DNA from: Saussurea involucrata
Taxonomy: Eukaryota > Streptophyta > Magnoliopsida > Asterales > Asteraceae
Direction of reading: 5' to 3'
Length of the DNA: 64,000 bases
NCBI GenBank assembly: GCA_033807775.1
Contig: CM066313.1
Coordinates: 89,723,484 to 89,787,483 of the forward strand
Below are positions 61,318 through 64,000 of this stretch, piece after piece (the stretch's first letter is position 1; each line of letters begins with the position of its first letter). The notes below the pieces were generated by a model. It did not search any database. It was not told the origin of the DNA and was given only the letters and a program-made list of their open reading frames with translations. The translations under genes were made by a program, and so were the position numbers.

Positions 61318-64000
61318 TGTCAGCAAGATCCCTGAGGGGTAGACTGAGACCCCTTGTTGGAGAAGTTTTATGAGAAGTCATGGTGATGTGATGTACGTAT
61401 ACATCGTAGAGAAGAAATGTTGTATAGAGTATTACGAGTCGTCTAGAGGTAGCTCTTCGTGGATTCGGAGAGGAAGAATTCTTGAGTTTGAGTAAGACTC
61501 CTGTTTCGGGAGAGTCCCATTTCTAGAAATCATGGGATAGATCAGTCAGGATGGTAAGGAAAGTCAGTGTCAAAACCTTGAAGGTATCAATGGAGCCCTA
61601 GGTTCTTGGTCGAGCTTTCCATTACCAGGATAAATGAAATAAGATACCTATAGTGAAATGAAACCATGTAGAAGTGGAAAGTGAGATAGTTGATCTAAAC
61701 GAAATAGTATGAAATGGTTGAGTAAGTAGACTGTTGAATGTATGTATAGCAAATCGTTGCAAGTCGAGAGGGCGACCACTGGTCGAAAGTCGAGTGTCAA
61801 TGATAAGTTGCGTGAGTAAAGCGATTGACCTTGTTTGAGTGAGTAGCCTTCAATTGCAAGTAAATTTTCATGCATTGAGTTCGTATATGTGTACATGAGA
61901 TTTTTCATAAGAAAAGTAAACGTGTAAATATCAAATTTGATCGGATATGAGTCGGCGGGTGCAAGCGTATGTTTAAAGAAAAATACAAATCCATTTACAT
62001 CGTACAATGAAGTCTTGAGGTTTACGATTTACAAAATATTCCACTCTTTTCATGATAAGCCAAGAAAACGTTTGAATGCACAACTTTTATAACCAAAATG
62101 AGTATTGACGTGTCGAAGTTATATAAATGAGTGTGAGGACCGACTGGCCTACTTCGTGTCAGTAAAATTCTTTCAAAATTTTGTCGTATGGGAAGATTTT
62201 CATCCAATATTTATTTCTGTCGTAACAACACATTTTTGGTTGAGTAAGATTAAGTTTTACAGAAAGATTGCATGCAAACGATCCTCAAGATCGTTGTGCA
62301 GGGCATTAGAGTTGTGAGAATGTTGGGGTCGTGTGTACCCAAGTTGGTTTCAAGTGTTGTTACTTTAAAATGATCAAAAGTGTGAAATGATTCATTTATC
62401 GCGTTGTCAGGCATGAAGGCTATGAACTCAATAGGTCGTAGAGTATTACATTTTAAGCTAAGGAAGAACTCCTAGAGTGGAGAGGTGTTGGACAAATCAG
62501 GAGAGAATGTTTGTAGCTTTGGTAATTGCGTTCTAGAGGAGAGGTGAGCAGTGGAAGAGTCGGAAGTGGACTTTAATGTCGGTTGTATGAGGATCTGTAC
62601 CCTCGTGCGGTGACTGGAATACAGTTGCCGAGGGACGGTTGTGTTCAGGGAAGGACTAGAAGTCATCGAGTTATTGGTATAGCAACTCGTTATGAGTAGT
62701 GTGGTGAAGTAGAGATGAAATATCCGCGACGTTGAATAAGAGTTTAAGGTGATCTTGTAATATTGACATTAAGCGAGTTAGTTTGAAATGAGGACGACAG
62801 GATGTGAAGTTGATTATGAGGTGTAGGAGAGATTAGGTCCTGTAGGGGACCCTTGTTGAAGAATAGGTTAAGGAAGTATCAACGAAGTATCAACAGGTCA
62901 ACTATTGACGTCAGAGTCGGCAGTTGTGTAAAGTGTATGAGGTCGAAGACTAGAATCAGAAGGTTGAAAGTTGAAGGACCACCCTGTAGGGGTGTTGAGC
63001 TAGTGAAAGGATGCTGTTTAGATAAACGTTTTACTTACGAGGTGGATGGTTCGTAAAAGATGTAGTAGTTAGCACGAACAAAGTAGGTGTATAGATTATG
63101 TCTATCTGTGAGGGAATGTGCCATGTCTATGTGTTGGTTTGAGATCGCAAAGAGCTAGCAAGAAACGAGTATGTTAGAGTTAATCAGAAATTCGTGAGTT
63201 GTGGTTCAGCTAGAGTTGGGGAGAGACAAAGTAGCGAGATAGACTCGGTTATTTATGCGGGAGAACATGAGAGTAAGTTTGAGTTATGCACGAATGACCA
63301 TGGGAGACCTGGTCTGCAGCGAGATGTTATGGGTGGAGAATGTACGGTCAAGTAGTGGCAGCAATTGCCTAGGTAAATGTTCCAGTCAGTGTTGTAGTAG
63401 TGTGACGTTAGGAAGAGGAAGCATCAGATGGGAGCCTTTTCGGGGGTTTCGGGTGAGGTGTACATTTGGTTAATCAAGTTGTTGGAGCACGTGGTTTGTA
63501 AGTTGGCGTTGTGATTTGGCTTGTTTTAGAATAGAATGTCGGAGCAGAAGAGAGTGATTACCCAAATGAGAAACCAAGTGGTTTTGATTGTGTGAGTTGC
63601 TAAGTAAGAATGTTGTCGAAATCTTTGGAAGTTTTAGAGAAGGAAATGGATGGGTTAGTCGAAGATGTGGGGTAGTAAATGCGAAATCTTTGAGGAATGT
63701 GAATTGTTTCTTATGTATGGAGGAATTATTCGAGGAGGTATTAGTGAGAGATCAAAGGACGTGTAATGACTTCGATCACAGGTGTCATTTCGAGATGACT
63801 TGATTGAACGCCTTAAGTTGGCATTTTGATGCAACCGTTTGATTACGTATAGTAACGAGAGAATGTTTCAGCAAGTGAAAAGGTCGGAAGGGAGAGGCAA
63901 GTAATGCTTGAGAGGCGGTGCTTCACGTTGCTGTGGAGAGGTGAAGATAGTACGTCGGAATAAAGGGGAAAGTTAGAAGTAGTAAGCTTGCCAGTAACAC
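61318..64000 (+). pseudogene. Element E internal region, gag start then unrecognisable
   Basis: ATG 61318 begins a short Gag-like start (MSARSLRGRLRP, compare element B's MDGRTLRSRSAP) that ends after about 18 codons. The next ~2.6 kb are G/A/T-rich with only short frames and no gag, PR, RT or INT motif in any frame. This is either an extensively decayed or deleted interior, or a large non-coding derivative of the family like a bigger version of element F. Confidence 0.5.

Larger units (their letters stand above)
46504..64000 (+). mobile_element. Element E: Tekay-like gypsy, 5' LTR split by C, runs off window
   Basis: 5' LTR begins TGTAACGACCC at 46504, is interrupted at 47454 by element C, resumes at 60430 after a repeat of CTTTT, and ends GGGTTGTTACA at 61033, followed by an initiator tRNA-Met site and a leader closely similar to element B's. 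The 3' LTR is outside the window. From about 61375 onward no gag or pol can be recognised. Confidence 0.85.

Overview
This is a repeat-dense plant nuclear window. The only host gene I recognise is the 5' half of a NEN-type DEDDh exonuclease gene (minus strand, positions 120-1688, running off the left edge), a plant family tied to sieve-element enucleation. Spliced exons, tRNA-iMet-primed LTR retrotransposons, MITEs and a tRNA-derived SINE all say eudicot. The element types (Sireviruses with a third ORF, Tekay-like chromoviruses with TGTAACAACC / TGTAACGACC termini) make me suspect Asteraceae, but that is inference.

Layout. 1-1.9 kb: NEN-like gene and candidate promoter. 3.76-4.49 kb: non-autonomous hAT-like element. 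4.62-6.06 kb: foldback MULE with a perfect 9-bp target duplication. 7.49-7.66 kb: minus-strand SINE with a 16-bp target duplication. 9.18-32.07 kb: decayed Sirevirus (element A, 281-bp LTRs, TSD CTTAT) whose third ORF is split by a Tekay-like Ty3/gypsy chromovirus (element B, 19.54-28.48 kb, two 1671-bp LTRs, TSD ACTGA); B itself carries a 488-bp solo LTR (TSD TATCT) between protease and reverse transcriptase. 32.35-32.83 kb: LINE 3' remnant. 33.30-44.37 kb: Harbinger-like MITE interrupted by a very young Sirevirus (element D, 33.49-43.65 kb) with open gag, pol and third ORFs. 45.1-46.5 kb: a GC-palindromic promoter-like block and three adjacent minisatellites. 46.50 kb to the right edge: Tekay-like element E, whose 5' LTR is split by gypsy element C (47.45-60.43 kb, TSD CTTTT), whose gag is split by a minus-strand non-autonomous gypsy F (50.73-55.20 kb, TSD GCGGG).

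How it fits together. Insertion order follows from nesting: A before B before the solo LTR; E before C before F; MITE before D. D and F are the youngest by LTR similarity. D lacks the Gag core although everything else is open, so it may depend on Gag supplied in trans. C and F are also coding-defective yet have similar LTRs, again pointing to trans-mobilisation.

Most interesting signals: (1) both Sireviruses carry what looks like an internal RNA polymerase II promoter (TATA box plus an identical 13-nt pyrimidine patch) just upstream of the third ORF; (2) a short LTR hairpin before a TTTCAG|GT-like site is kept in four gypsy families with stem changes that preserve pairing; (3) a leader hairpin with a palindromic TGGCCA loop that also covers a consensus 5' splice site is conserved in B, E and F; (4) short-motif arrays (TCCGG in A, B, E, F; TTAATACTGCT-like in D) recur in several compartments of the elements, including coding sequence in D.
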